A stretch of 64,000 bases of DNA from Micromonospora sp. BL4 (GTDB lineage: Bacteria; Actinomycetota; Actinomycetes; Mycobacteriales; Micromonosporaceae). The stretch covers positions 45,167-109,166 of the forward strand of contig NZ_RCVJ01000168.1 of NCBI RefSeq assembly GCF_003667505.1. The letters run 5' to 3'. This document shows positions 51,521-59,522 of the stretch, one piece after another (position 1 is the first letter of the stretch; every line of letters begins with the position of its first letter). The position numbers and the translations under genes are program-made. Below the pieces are notes generated by a model. The model was not told the DNA's origin. It saw only the letters and a program-made list of their open reading frames with translations, and searched no databases.

Positions 51521-52027
51521 ATGCTGCGAGGGCGGGCGGTGACCCTGCGACCGGCGATGGTCGCGGACGTGCCGGCCCTCGCGGCGATCCGGGCCCATCC
51601 GGAGGTACGCCGGTGGTGGCGGGGCGGCGACGACCTGGCCGAGTCCGTTCGCGCCGACCTGGCCGACGACGAGCTGACCCTGTACGCCATCGAGCACGAC
51701 GGCCGCGTGATCGGCGCGATCCAGTTCTACACCGAGCCGGACCCGGACTACCGGCACGCCAGCCTGGACATCTTCCTCGACCCGGCGGTACGCGGCGCCG
51801 GGCTCGGCGTGGACGCCATCCGCACCCTGGCCCGGCACCTCATCGAGGAGTACGGCCACCACCGGTTCACCATCGACCCGGCCGCGGCGAACAGCGCCGC
51901 CATCCGCGCGTACGCCAAGGTTGGTTTCCGGCCGGTGGGGGTGCTGCGCCGCTATGAGCGCGGCGCGGACGGCCGCTGGCACGACGGCCTGTTGATGGAC
52001 CTGCTCGCCGACGACCTCGTGGACTGA
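51521..52027 (+). CDS. GNAT-family N-acetyltransferase (AAC(6')-like)
   Basis: 168 residues covering a single GNAT domain: RPAMVADVPALAAIRAHPEV at the start, the acetyl-CoA loop AVRGAGLGVDAIRTLARHL, and NSAAIRAYAKVGFRPVGVLRRYE. This resembles the AAC(6')/RimJ-type acetyltransferases; the substrate (an aminoglycoside or a protein N-terminus) is not determined. Four bases after bsaP, so possibly co-transcribed with bioB. Confidence 0.87.
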   Translation: MLRGRAVTLRPAMVADVPALAAIRAHPEVRRWWRGGDDLAESVRADLADDELTLYAIEHDGRVIGAIQFYTEPDPDYRHASLDIFLDPAVRGAGLGVDAIRTLARHLIEEYGHHRFTIDPAAANSAAIRAYAKVGFRPVGVLRRYERGADGRWHDGLLMDLLADDLVD

Positions 52028-52051
52028 GCCGTCCCGCGTCGGCCGGACGCC

Positions 52052-52582
52052 TCAACCGTCCCAGCACAGGTGACCGTCGGGGAGCCGGCGGGCGCCCTCG
52101 GCCGCGCGGTGCGGGCTGAGCCGTCCGTCCGGCATCAGGTGCGCGACGGGCGTGCCGCGACCCAGCACCGCGGCGTCGGCGACGAGCCGGCGGTGGCAGC
52201 GCCACCAGAGGCTCTCGCTGCACATGACCGCGGTGGTCCGCCGGGCCGCGTCGGCCAGCACCTCGGTCAGCGCCGCGTCGAACTCGGACGTGCGGGTGTA
52301 CGCGGCGTACGCCCGGAATGCCGCGACCGTCCACCAGGTGTCCGGCTCCGGCTCGCCGGCCGGGACGTGCCGGCGGCCACCGAGCCGCGGCTCCCAGCGG
52401 TAGTCGATCCCGTACTCGGGCAGCCACCGCTCAAGTTCCTCCCGCCGGACGTCCGGGTTGGTGCGGCTGGCGGGGTACCGCCGCACGTCCACCACCAGGG
52501 CCACGCCGGCCCCGGTCAGCAACTCCCCCAGCCGCACCCGGTCGGCTGTCCCGTGCCCGACGGTCAGCAATTCCCGCACCAC
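52052..52582 (-). CDS. DUF488 family protein
   Basis: 176 residues. The conserved core is LTVGHGTADRVRLGELL at the N-terminus, VVDVRRYPASRTNPDVRREELERWLPEYGI in the middle, and a C-terminal VMCSESLWWRCHRRLVADA with two Cys. This is the DUF488 pattern; the function is unknown, though the Cys-rich end suggests metal or redox use. GTG start at 52582. A large hairpin lies 48 bp upstream. Confidence 0.88.
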   Translation of the reverse strand: MVRELLTVGHGTADRVRLGELLTGAGVALVVDVRRYPASRTNPDVRREELERWLPEYGIDYRWEPRLGGRRHVPAGEPEPDTWWTVAAFRAYAAYTRTSEFDAALTEVLADAARRTTAVMCSESLWWRCHRRLVADAAVLGRGTPVAHLMPDGRLSPHRAAEGARRLPDGHLCWDG

Positions 52583-52629
52583 GCTGGCTTGCCCCGAATC
52601 CCGCCGGGTTATCCCTCGCCGCGCGGCTC

Positions 52630-52680
52630 CAGATCTTGGACAGTTACCGTTCCGCCCGAACGGTAACTGTCCAAGATCTG
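52630..52680. repeat. Long perfect hairpin, copy 1, upstream of the DUF559 gene
   Basis: Perfect 23-bp arms (left arm begins CAGATCTTGGACAGTTACC) around a 5-nt CGCCC loop. It lies between divergent genes, so it is not in a normal terminator position. A nearly identical hairpin follows the DUF559 gene at 53691-53737. Confidence 0.9.
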
Positions 52681-52717
52681 GTCGCAGGATGGTCGCGCGG
52701 CGGCCAGACTCCCGGGA

Positions 52718-53692
52718 ATGCTGCCCGCCGACGACGCCGCCGAGCTCGACTGGCTCGCTTTCGAGCAGTCGGGCGTCCTCACCACCGCGCAGGCCACCGG
52801 GCTGTTGAGCGAGGGCGTGGTGCGCGGCCGGATCCGCTCCGGTCGCTGGCGGTCGATCTGCCGGGGGATCGTCCTCACCGGCAACGGTCGACTCACCCGC
52901 GACCAGCAGCTCTGGGTGGCGGTGCTGACCGTCGGTCCGGGTGCGGTGCTGGCCGGTGTCACCGCCGCCACCGAGGCCGGGGTACGCGGACTGCGGCGAG
53001 ATCCTTTGCACGTGCTGGTGCCGGCCGCCCGCCGGGCCGCGCGGACGACCCTGCGACGGCTGCCGATCGACATGCCCGCGGTCCGGGTGCACCGGGCGTC
53101 GATCCTGCCGCCGGCGCACGTCCAGCGGGCCCGGCCGCCGCGCACCACGACGGCGCGGGCGCTGGTGGACGCGGCGGGCTGGGCGAACGGCGTGGACGAG
53201 GCACAGTCGCTGCTGGCGGCCGGCTGTCAGCAGCGGCGGGTGCTGCCCGAGGAGCTGGGCGAGGTGCTCGACGTCCTGCCCCGGGCGCCCCGCCGTCGGC
53301 TGATCCGGCAGACGGTCAGCGACATCGCGGGCGGCGCGCAGGCGCTCTCCGAGATCGACTTCGTGCGGCTCTGCCGCCGGCACCGGCTGCCCGTTCCGAC
53401 CCTGCAGGAACACCGGGTCGACGCGGCGGGCCGGATCCGCTGGCTGGACGCGTACTGGCGGGAGTGGCGGGTGCAGGCGGAGATCGACGGCGCGCACCAC
53501 ATGGACGTCCGGCAGTGGGCGGCCGACATGCGCCGGCAGAACGATGTCTGGACCAGCGGCGACCGGATCCTGCGGTTTCCGGCGTGGCTGGTCCGCGCCC
53601 GTCCCGACGAGGTGGCCGAGGCGATCCGCCGCGCCCTCATGGCAGCCGGCTGGACCCCGGCACCGCCCCGGAGCGCGGTTCCGCGCGGCTGA
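52718..53692 (+). CDS. DUF559-type protein with AbiEi-like N-terminus
   Basis: 324 residues. The N-terminal ~80 residues form a helix-turn-helix-like region (LAFEQSGVLTTAQATGLLSEG, RGRIRSGRWRSICRGIV) as in AbiEi antitoxins. The C-terminal half looks like a PD-(D/E)XK nuclease-fold DUF559 domain (ALSEIDFVRLCRRH, WLDAYWREWRVQAEIDGAHHMD, DRILRFPAWLV). It may act on nucleic acid, but the function is unknown. It is bracketed by two near-identical hairpins, and its TGA overlaps the second. ATG start at 52718 with a weak ribosome-binding site. Confidence 0.8.
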   Translation: MLPADDAAELDWLAFEQSGVLTTAQATGLLSEGVVRGRIRSGRWRSICRGIVLTGNGRLTRDQQLWVAVLTVGPGAVLAGVTAATEAGVRGLRRDPLHVLVPAARRAARTTLRRLPIDMPAVRVHRASILPPAHVQRARPPRTTTARALVDAAGWANGVDEAQSLLAAGCQQRRVLPEELGEVLDVLPRAPRRRLIRQTVSDIAGGAQALSEIDFVRLCRRHRLPVPTLQEHRVDAAGRIRWLDAYWREWRVQAEIDGAHHMDVRQWAADMRRQNDVWTSGDRILRFPAWLVRARPDEVAEAIRRALMAAGWTPAPPRSAVPRG

Positions 53693-53737
53693 TCTTGGAC
53701 AGTTACCGTTCCGCGCGAACGGTAACTGTCCAAGATC
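53691..53737. repeat. Long perfect hairpin, copy 2, downstream of the DUF559 gene
   Basis: Perfect 21-bp arms with a CGCGC loop; the arms are identical to the inner 21 bp of the copy at 52630-52680. It overlaps the DUF559 stop codon and lies before the convergent GH9 gene, so here it could terminate both. Confidence 0.9.
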
Positions 53738-53752
53738 TCGACGCGGCGGGCG

Positions 53753-56449
53753 TCAGCCGAGGGCGCAGGCGACCCCGTTCACGGTGAAGGCCGTCGGTCG
53801 CGGGTTGCTGCCGGTGTGCGTGCCGTTGAAACCGAAGCTCACTGACGCCCCCGGCGCCAGGGTGCCGTTGTAGGAGAGGCCGGTCGCGGTCACCGCCGTG
53901 CCGGCCTGCGTGACCGTCGCCGACCAGCCCTGGCTGACGGTCTGCCCGCCGGGGAAGCTGAACCGCAGCGTCCACCCGTTGATCGCGGTGGTACCGGTGT
54001 TCGTGATCGTCACGGCGGCGGTGAAGCCGGTGCTCCAGTCGTTGGTGGCGTACCCCACCGTGCAGGCGCCGGTGACCGGCGGGGGCGCGGTGGTCACCGT
54101 GACCGGCGCGGACGCCGCGGAGGTGTTGCCGGCCGCGTCCACGGCCACCACGTAGAACTGGTACGCCGTCGAGGCGGTCAGCCCGGACACCGCCAGCGTG
54201 GCGCCGGTCGACGAACCGACGAGGGGGTCGGTGGCGCCGGCCTCCCGGTGGACCCGGTACCCGGTGACGCCGACGTTGTCGGTCGACGCCGCCCAGCTCA
54301 GGGTGAGCCCGGTGGCGGTGACCGCCGAGGCGACCGGGGTGCCGGGCGGGCTGGGCGCGGTGGTGTCCGGCACGACCGGCCCCGGTTCGTCGCCCCAGAC
54401 GCGGGTGGCGCCGGAGTAGAGCGGCACCTTCCGGTTCGGCCCGGCGGTCGCCTGGTACGACGGGTCGTTGGTCGGGTCCCAGGTGCCGCCCTCCGGCACT
54501 CCGATCTTGAACTGGACCTCCATCCGGTGTTGCGACTGGCCGGCCGGGGCGATGGTGTGCCCGGTGCAGTCCACCTCGACGTACCAGATGTCGCCGCTGA
54601 GCTGCCGCGCCGTGGTCGGGGACGGGCAGCCCTGGGTGTAGCCGGCGGTGACCTGCACTCCGCCGGTGCCGTCGGGCCGGAAGTAGTACCGGAACCGGCC
54701 GTCGGTCAGCGCGCGGGCCGGGAACGCCGACTTGTTGTAGATCATCACCTTGAGCCCGGTGGCCCTCGGCTCGGCCTGCATCACCGTGGTCTCCACGGTC
54801 AGCTCGTCGAGGTCCGGCGTCTCGGCGACCGGGAAGTTGGCCAGCGGTGTGCCGCCGTACTCGGAGGTGAGCCGGACCAGCGCGGAGGTGAAGCCGGCGT
54901 TGTAGTCGGTGGCCACCTCGTTCATCACGTAGTCCGACCGACTGTCGGTGTACGCGTCGTTGGCCGCGGACGGCCCGCCGACCAGCGCGCCGTAGAGGGT
55001 GTGCCGGGTCTCGACGGGCACGGTCTGGCTGTCCCACCAGGAGCCGTGCGCGGTGCGGTGGTGCGGGTTCCGCGGTGCGTTGGCGCCGAAGCCGATGACG
55101 TAGCTGGAGTTGCGCGGGTTGTCGCCGAGCGCGTAGTTGATCTGCCGGACGGCGAAGTCGTGGTAGCGCGCCTTACGCGTCGTATCGGTGGTCCTGTCGC
55201 TGTAGACCAGCGCGGCGAAGGAGGTGTTGGCGGCGTAGCGCAGGGCGCCCCAGGAGTCGAGCACCGCCATCCCGCCGGGCGAGTACGGCACGCGCTGTCC
55301 GTCCACTCCGACGGTCCAGTAGTCCAGCCAGCGGTTGGCGTCGTCGACGTACTTCTGCTTGCCGGTCAGGTTGGCCAGCAGCACGTACGCGCCGAACTGC
55401 TTGTTGTCCCAGGCGATGGTCCACTTGTAGGAGCGGGTGGTGGACTGGTTCTCGGTGCCCAGCTTGTCGTACTCGCTCTCGGCCTTGGCCAGGTAGCTGG
55501 CCTCGCCGGTGGCCCGGTGCAGCCAGATCGCGGCCCAGACCAGCTCGTCCTGCCAGCCGCTCCAGGAGCGGTAGAAGCTGGTCGCGTCGGTGATGCACTC
55601 GTGGTAGGACTTCCGCACCGTGTCGGCGAACGTGTAGAGCTGCCGGGCGTGCCCGAGCAACCGGTCGGCGTAGGCCGCGTCGGTGGGCCGGAACACCATC
55701 GAGGAGGCGGCCATCGCGGCCGCCGTCTCCCCCGCCAGGTCCGCGCCGCCACAGCTCGCATCGATCTTGTACGCGGGCCGCGCCATCGGTAGCACCTCGG
55801 CCGGGCCCCACCACTTGTGGTCGTCGTCGCCCTTGCCGACCTGTCCGTACAGGACGTTGGCCGACGGGTGCGCCCTGATGAAGTAGTCGTTGACGAAGCG
55901 CAGGTTGTTGAGCAGGTGCGGCAACTGCCCGGAGGCGGTGTAGCCGCTGCGGTACTCGACCGCGCCCCAGGCGAGCATGGTGGCGCTGAACGCCATCGGG
56001 AAGCCGAATTTGACGTGGTCGCCGGCGTCGTACCAGCCGCCGGTGAGGTCCAGGCCCGCGTCGGCGCCGTCGGTGAGCGCGCTGTCGCCGCGCCAGGAGA
56101 CGCGGTTCCAGTCGGGCAGCCGGCCGGACTGCTGCGCCTCGTAGAAGAGCAGCGACTTCTGCAACGCCTCGGCGTAGTTGAAGGCCGCCGGCGCGGCGGA
56201 GGCGGGCCCGGACGGCGGGGCGGCGACCGCCAGGGCGAGCCCGATGAGCAGGGCGACGCCGGCGGCCAGCAGCCGGCGCGGCCAGGGCTGATCGGTGGTG
56301 GCCAGCAGCCGCCGCGGCCAGGGTTGGTCGGTGGTGGCCAGCAGCCGGCGCGGCCAGGACTGGTCGGCGGCCAGCAGTCGGCGCGGCCACGGTTGATCGG
56401 TGACCGGGGGCCGGTAGCGGCCGGGGACCGGCCGGGTGTGGTGGCGCAT
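53753..56449 (-). CDS. Secreted GH9 cellulase with CBM3, FN3 and CBM2 (Cel9A-like)
   Basis: 898 residues. A membrane/signal region with four tandem WPRRLLA repeats (17-62) is followed by a GH9 catalytic domain (FNYAEALQKSLLFYEAQ, WYDAGDHVKFGFPMA with the catalytic Asp pair, and YVMNEVATDYNAG with the acid Glu). Then come a CBM3-like domain, a fibronectin type III domain and a C-terminal CBM2. GH9-CBM3c is the architecture of processive endoglucanases such as Thermobifida Cel9A. The ATG at 56449 follows GGAGAC. CebR/CelR-like boxes lie upstream. Confidence 0.93.
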   Translation of the reverse strand: MRHHTRPVPGRYRPPVTDQPWPRRLLAADQSWPRRLLATTDQPWPRRLLATTDQPWPRRLLAAGVALLIGLALAVAAPPSGPASAAPAAFNYAEALQKSLLFYEAQQSGRLPDWNRVSWRGDSALTDGADAGLDLTGGWYDAGDHVKFGFPMAFSATMLAWGAVEYRSGYTASGQLPHLLNNLRFVNDYFIRAHPSANVLYGQVGKGDDDHKWWGPAEVLPMARPAYKIDASCGGADLAGETAAAMAASSMVFRPTDAAYADRLLGHARQLYTFADTVRKSYHECITDATSFYRSWSGWQDELVWAAIWLHRATGEASYLAKAESEYDKLGTENQSTTRSYKWTIAWDNKQFGAYVLLANLTGKQKYVDDANRWLDYWTVGVDGQRVPYSPGGMAVLDSWGALRYAANTSFAALVYSDRTTDTTRKARYHDFAVRQINYALGDNPRNSSYVIGFGANAPRNPHHRTAHGSWWDSQTVPVETRHTLYGALVGGPSAANDAYTDSRSDYVMNEVATDYNAGFTSALVRLTSEYGGTPLANFPVAETPDLDELTVETTVMQAEPRATGLKVMIYNKSAFPARALTDGRFRYYFRPDGTGGVQVTAGYTQGCPSPTTARQLSGDIWYVEVDCTGHTIAPAGQSQHRMEVQFKIGVPEGGTWDPTNDPSYQATAGPNRKVPLYSGATRVWGDEPGPVVPDTTAPSPPGTPVASAVTATGLTLSWAASTDNVGVTGYRVHREAGATDPLVGSSTGATLAVSGLTASTAYQFYVVAVDAAGNTSAASAPVTVTTAPPPVTGACTVGYATNDWSTGFTAAVTITNTGTTAINGWTLRFSFPGGQTVSQGWSATVTQAGTAVTATGLSYNGTLAPGASVSFGFNGTHTGSNPRPTAFTVNGVACALG
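56261..56401 (-). repeat. Tandem repeats in the GH9 signal region
   Basis: Four units of 33-36 bp encode (T)TDQPWPRRLLA-type repeats ahead of the hydrophobic core of the signal peptide. The units are in frame and about 85-90 percent alike at DNA level by eye. The repeats add four twin-arginine-like RR motifs. Confidence 0.85.
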
Positions 56450-56552
56450 GGCGGTCTCCTGTCGGAGGCGGCGCCGGCCGTCGCACCGGCGCGGGACGGC
56501 GTCGGGCGGCACGACCACCGGCGACGGGTGGCGGTGTGATCAGAGGTGGCCA

Positions 56553-56572
56553 CCATGGAAGCGCTCCCATGG
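56553..56572 (-). promoter_or_regulatory. CebR/CelR-like operator of the GH9 gene
   Basis: A near-perfect 20-bp palindrome with TGGAAGCGCTCCCA at its centre (56556-56569). This is one base from the TGGGAGCGCTCCCA operator of the LacI-family cellulase repressors CebR and CelR. It is ~105 bp upstream of the cellulase start. Release by cellobiose is the known behaviour of those regulators. Confidence 0.75.
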
Positions 56573-56604
56573 ATAATCGACAATGTAATGCTCGTCGGAC
56601 TGCT

Positions 56605-56617
56605 TGGGAAGCGCCCA
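56605..56617 (-). promoter_or_regulatory. Second, weaker CebR/CelR-like half-matched site
   Basis: TGGGAAGCGCCCA keeps the outer TGGG/CCCA arms but has one base fewer in the centre. It lies ~48 bp from the main operator. Confidence 0.4.
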
Positions 56618-56660
56618 GGCGTCGACAGTGGCCGGTCGCCGTCGTTGCTACGGTCGCCGC

Positions 56661-57218
56661 GTGGATGCCCTGGAACCCGCCCGTACCGCCATCGTCCTGA
56701 TCGACCTCCAGCGGCGGATCGTCGCCCAGCCTGTCGCCCCGCACTCCGGCGCGGAGGTCGTGGCCCGGTGCGTGACGCTCGCCGACGCCGCGCGGGCCGG
56801 CGGCGCGCTGGTCGTGGTGGTCCGGGCCGAACGGCCGGGCGTCGACGCACAGCCGGCCGGCAGCGAGCTGGTGCCGGAGGTCGCGCCGAAACCGGGGGAC
56901 CTGGAGATCGTCAAGCACACCTGGGGCGCGTTCCAGGACACCGGCCTGGACGCGGCGCTGCGCGAGCGGGGTGTCGACACCCTGGTGGTGGCCGGTCTGG
57001 CCACGAATTTCGGGGTGGAGCAGACCGCCCGGATCGGCGACGAGACCGGTTACCGGGTGGTGCTGCCACAGGACGCCATGAGCGGCCTCGACGCGTACGC
57101 GCACGACTTCGCGGTGGACTACGTCTTCCGGCGACTGGCACGGTCTGCACCACGGCCGACGTGGTGGCCGCGCTGGCGGGTTGATCCGCTCCGGGCGTTG
57201 ATCCGTACTGACGGGTAA
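56661..57218 (+). CDS. Isochorismatase-like cysteine hydrolase, C-terminus probably frameshifted
   Basis: 185 residues as read: IVLIDLQRRIVAQ with the first catalytic Asp, KHTWGAFQDTGLD (Lys) and VVAGLATNFGVEQTA, where the usual catalytic Cys position is occupied by Asn. After DYVFRRL the frame ends in an unrelated Arg/Trp-rich tail. Adding one G in the CTGGCACGG run near 57137 restores GTVCTTADVVAALAG and a stop at 57184, the normal family ending. GTG start at 56661. The lack of the nucleophile Cys suggests a non-hydrolytic or altered role. Confidence 0.8.
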   Translation: MDALEPARTAIVLIDLQRRIVAQPVAPHSGAEVVARCVTLADAARAGGALVVVVRAERPGVDAQPAGSELVPEVAPKPGDLEIVKHTWGAFQDTGLDAALRERGVDTLVVAGLATNFGVEQTARIGDETGYRVVLPQDAMSGLDAYAHDFAVDYVFRRLARSAPRPTWWPRWRVDPLRALIRTDG

Positions 57219-57248
57219 CCCGGTCGACGACGCCCGGAGCTAGGTCAC

Positions 57249-57260
57249 ATCATCGATGAT
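57249..57260. promoter_or_regulatory. Short palindrome upstream of aldehyde dehydrogenase gene
   Basis: ATCATCGATGAT is a perfect 12-bp palindrome in a locally AT-rich patch, ~190 bp before the dehydrogenase start. It could be a regulator site; nothing else supports this. Confidence 0.25.
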
Positions 57261-57452
57261 CACTGATGTACCTGTCGGCATTCCCCCAGCTGGGACGGCG
57301 TGCCTCCGCATTGGATGCCGGCTCGTTCGGGCACGACCACCGCCAGCCAGACAAACGTACTGTTGCTGACCCGCTACCCGGCGCGGGACAGTACCGATCA
57401 CCAGCGGTGCCATCGACGCCGCCGCTCCCCGGTCAAACCTGAGGAGAACGCG

Positions 57453-59018
57453 ATGGCACTACGACTCGCCGAAGGCACCGCGTGGTCCGACGTACTCGCC
57501 CGCGCGGTGGCCGCCACCCCCGAGGCGTTCGGCGCCGAGGTCGACGGCGTCACCACGCTGCACAACCTGGTCGAGGGCGACTGGCGGGCGGTCGGCCGCC
57601 CCGCGCCGTCCCGCACCCCGGTGGACAACACCGTCGTGATCAACCTTCCCCGACTCGACGCCGACACCGCCCGCGCCGCCGTCGCACATGCCGCGAGCGC
57701 GCACCGGGCCTGGGCCCAGACTCCGCTCGCCGACCGCAAGGCGCGGGTCATCGAGGCGCTGGACGCGCTCACCGCCCACCGCGACCTGCTCGCGCTGCTG
57801 CTGGTCTGGGAGATCGGCAAGCCGTGGCGGCTGGCCTGCGCCGATGTGGACCGGGCGCTGGACGGCGTCCGCTGGTACGCCGCCGAGATCGACCGGATGC
57901 TCGCCGAGGGCCGCGAGCCGCTGCCCGGCCCGGTCAGCAACATCGCGTCGTGGAACTACCCGATGAGCGTCCTCGTGCACGCCGAGCTGGTCCAACTGCT
58001 GGCCGGCAACGCGGTCATCGCCAAGACCCCGTCGCAGGGCGGCGCGGTCTGCCTGACCGTCGCGCACGCGCTGATGCGCCGGGCCGGGCTGCCCGCCACC
58101 CTGGTCTCCGGCGGCGGCGAGGAGCTGTCCGAGGTGCTGGTCCGGGCACCGGAGATCGGCGCGGTGGCGTTCGTCGGCGGGCGCTCCAACGGGGGCAAGG
58201 TGGCCGCCGCGCTGCTCGACAGCGACAAGCGGCACTTCATCGAGCAGGAGGGCCTCAACGCCTGGGGCATCTGGAACTTCTCGCAGTGGGACCTGCTCGC
58301 CGCGCACCTCAAGAAGGGCTTCGAGTACGGCAAGCAGCGCTGCACCGCGTACCCCCGGTTCGTCGTGCAGCGTGACCTGGTGGACGAGTTCCTCGACATG
58401 TACCTGCCGGTGGTCCGCTCGGTTCGCTTCGGGCATCCTCTCGCCGTCGAGGAGACCTGGCGGGCCGGCGACCCGCTGCCCGAGCTTGACTTCGGGCCGC
58501 TGATCAGCGCCGCCAAGGCCGAGGAGCTGCACCGCAAGGTCGACGAGGCGGTCCGCGGCGGCGCGGTGCCGCTGCACCGGGGCAAGCTGACCGGCGCGCC
58601 GTTCCTGCCCGGGCAGGACACCTCGGCGTACGTGGCGCCGTCCGTGCTGCTCGCTCCGCCCGGCCGGTCCCGGCTGATGCACGCCGAGCCGTTCGGGCCG
58701 GTCGACACGATCGTCGTGGTGGACACCACCGACGAGTTGCTGGCCGCCATGAACGCCTCCAACGGCGCGCTGGTCGCGTCGCTGGCCTGCGACGACACCG
58801 ACGAGGCCGGCAAGCTCGCGGTCGACCTCCAGGCGTTCAAGGTGGGCATCAACAAGCCACGCTCACGAGGCGACCGCGACGAGCCGTTCGGCGGGCGGGG
58901 CGCCTCCTGGAAGGGCGCGTTCGTCGGCGGTGACCTGCTGGTGCAGGCGGTCACGGTCGGCGGCGACAGCCGGCTCTACGGCAACTTCCCCGACTACAGC
59001 AGCTACCCCACCACCTGA
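57453..59018 (+). CDS. Aldehyde dehydrogenase family protein
   Basis: 521 residues of the NAD(P)-dependent ALDH superfamily. The general-base Glu region is HFIEQEG, the catalytic Cys is in YGKQRCTAYPRFVVQ, and the cofactor-site Asn is in IASWNYPMSV. PFGPVDTIVVV near the C-terminus is the conserved EPFGP motif. The GxTxxG loop reads GGRSNGG, a variant. The ATG at 57453 follows GAGGAG. The substrate is unknown. Confidence 0.9.
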   Translation: MALRLAEGTAWSDVLARAVAATPEAFGAEVDGVTTLHNLVEGDWRAVGRPAPSRTPVDNTVVINLPRLDADTARAAVAHAASAHRAWAQTPLADRKARVIEALDALTAHRDLLALLLVWEIGKPWRLACADVDRALDGVRWYAAEIDRMLAEGREPLPGPVSNIASWNYPMSVLVHAELVQLLAGNAVIAKTPSQGGAVCLTVAHALMRRAGLPATLVSGGGEELSEVLVRAPEIGAVAFVGGRSNGGKVAAALLDSDKRHFIEQEGLNAWGIWNFSQWDLLAAHLKKGFEYGKQRCTAYPRFVVQRDLVDEFLDMYLPVVRSVRFGHPLAVEETWRAGDPLPELDFGPLISAAKAEELHRKVDEAVRGGAVPLHRGKLTGAPFLPGQDTSAYVAPSVLLAPPGRSRLMHAEPFGPVDTIVVVDTTDELLAAMNASNGALVASLACDDTDEAGKLAVDLQAFKVGINKPRSRGDRDEPFGGRGASWKGAFVGGDLLVQAVTVGGDSRLYGNFPDYSSYPTT

Positions 59019-59031
59019 TCTAGCGGGTGCG

Positions 59032-59075
59032 GAGGGGCCCCTTGTCGACGCCCGACGCCGGGCAGGGGGCCCCTC
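59032..59075 (+). terminator. Terminator-like hairpin after the aldehyde dehydrogenase gene
   Basis: GAGGGGCCCC and GGGGCCCCTC pair across a 24-nt loop, 13 bp after the stop codon. Confidence 0.55.
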
Positions 59076-59108
59076 TCCACACCGGACCTGCCGGCGTACG
59101 GTCGAGAG

Positions 59109-59507
59109 ATGGCGATCATTGAGCAGCTCTCGCTGGGCGTGTCCGACGCCGAGCGGGCGGCGACGTTCTGGGCCGCCGCCCTCGGCTACCGCCGGCGGGC
59201 GCCCCGGTTCGAGGGCGACGACTGGATCGTGCTGGAGCCGCCGCCCGGAACGCCGGGCACGGCCATCGCGATGGACCTCAGCGAGAGCCCGGTGCAGGAG
59301 TTCCCCCGGCTCCACCTGGACCTGGACGCCGGCGAGCGCACCCTCGACGAGGAACTCGACCGGCTGCTCGCCCTCGGAGCCCAGCGGGTGGACTGGCGGC
59401 ACTACCCCACCGACCCGCACCCGACCGAACCGCCGTACGTGGTGCTCGCCGACCCCGAGGGCAACCGGTTCTGCGTGTCCGGCCACCGCGAACCCCCAAC
59501 GCGTTGA
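59109..59507 (+). CDS. VOC-superfamily (glyoxalase-like) protein
   Basis: 132 residues, two beta-alpha-beta-beta-beta units. It starts IEQLSLGVSDAERAATFWAAALGYR and ends YVVLADPEGNRFCVSGH, as in the glyoxalase/bleomycin-resistance superfamily. The metal-ligand pattern does not single out a reaction. ATG start at 59109. Confidence 0.88.
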   Translation: MAIIEQLSLGVSDAERAATFWAAALGYRRRAPRFEGDDWIVLEPPPGTPGTAIAMDLSESPVQEFPRLHLDLDAGERTLDEELDRLLALGAQRVDWRHYPTDPHPTEPPYVVLADPEGNRFCVSGHREPPTR

Positions 59508-59522
59508 CGCACCCTCCCCTTC

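Noticed and set aside
53753..56518. GH9 start at 56518
   Set aside because: It adds an Arg-rich stretch with no signal character; ATG 56449 has a ribosome-binding site close by.
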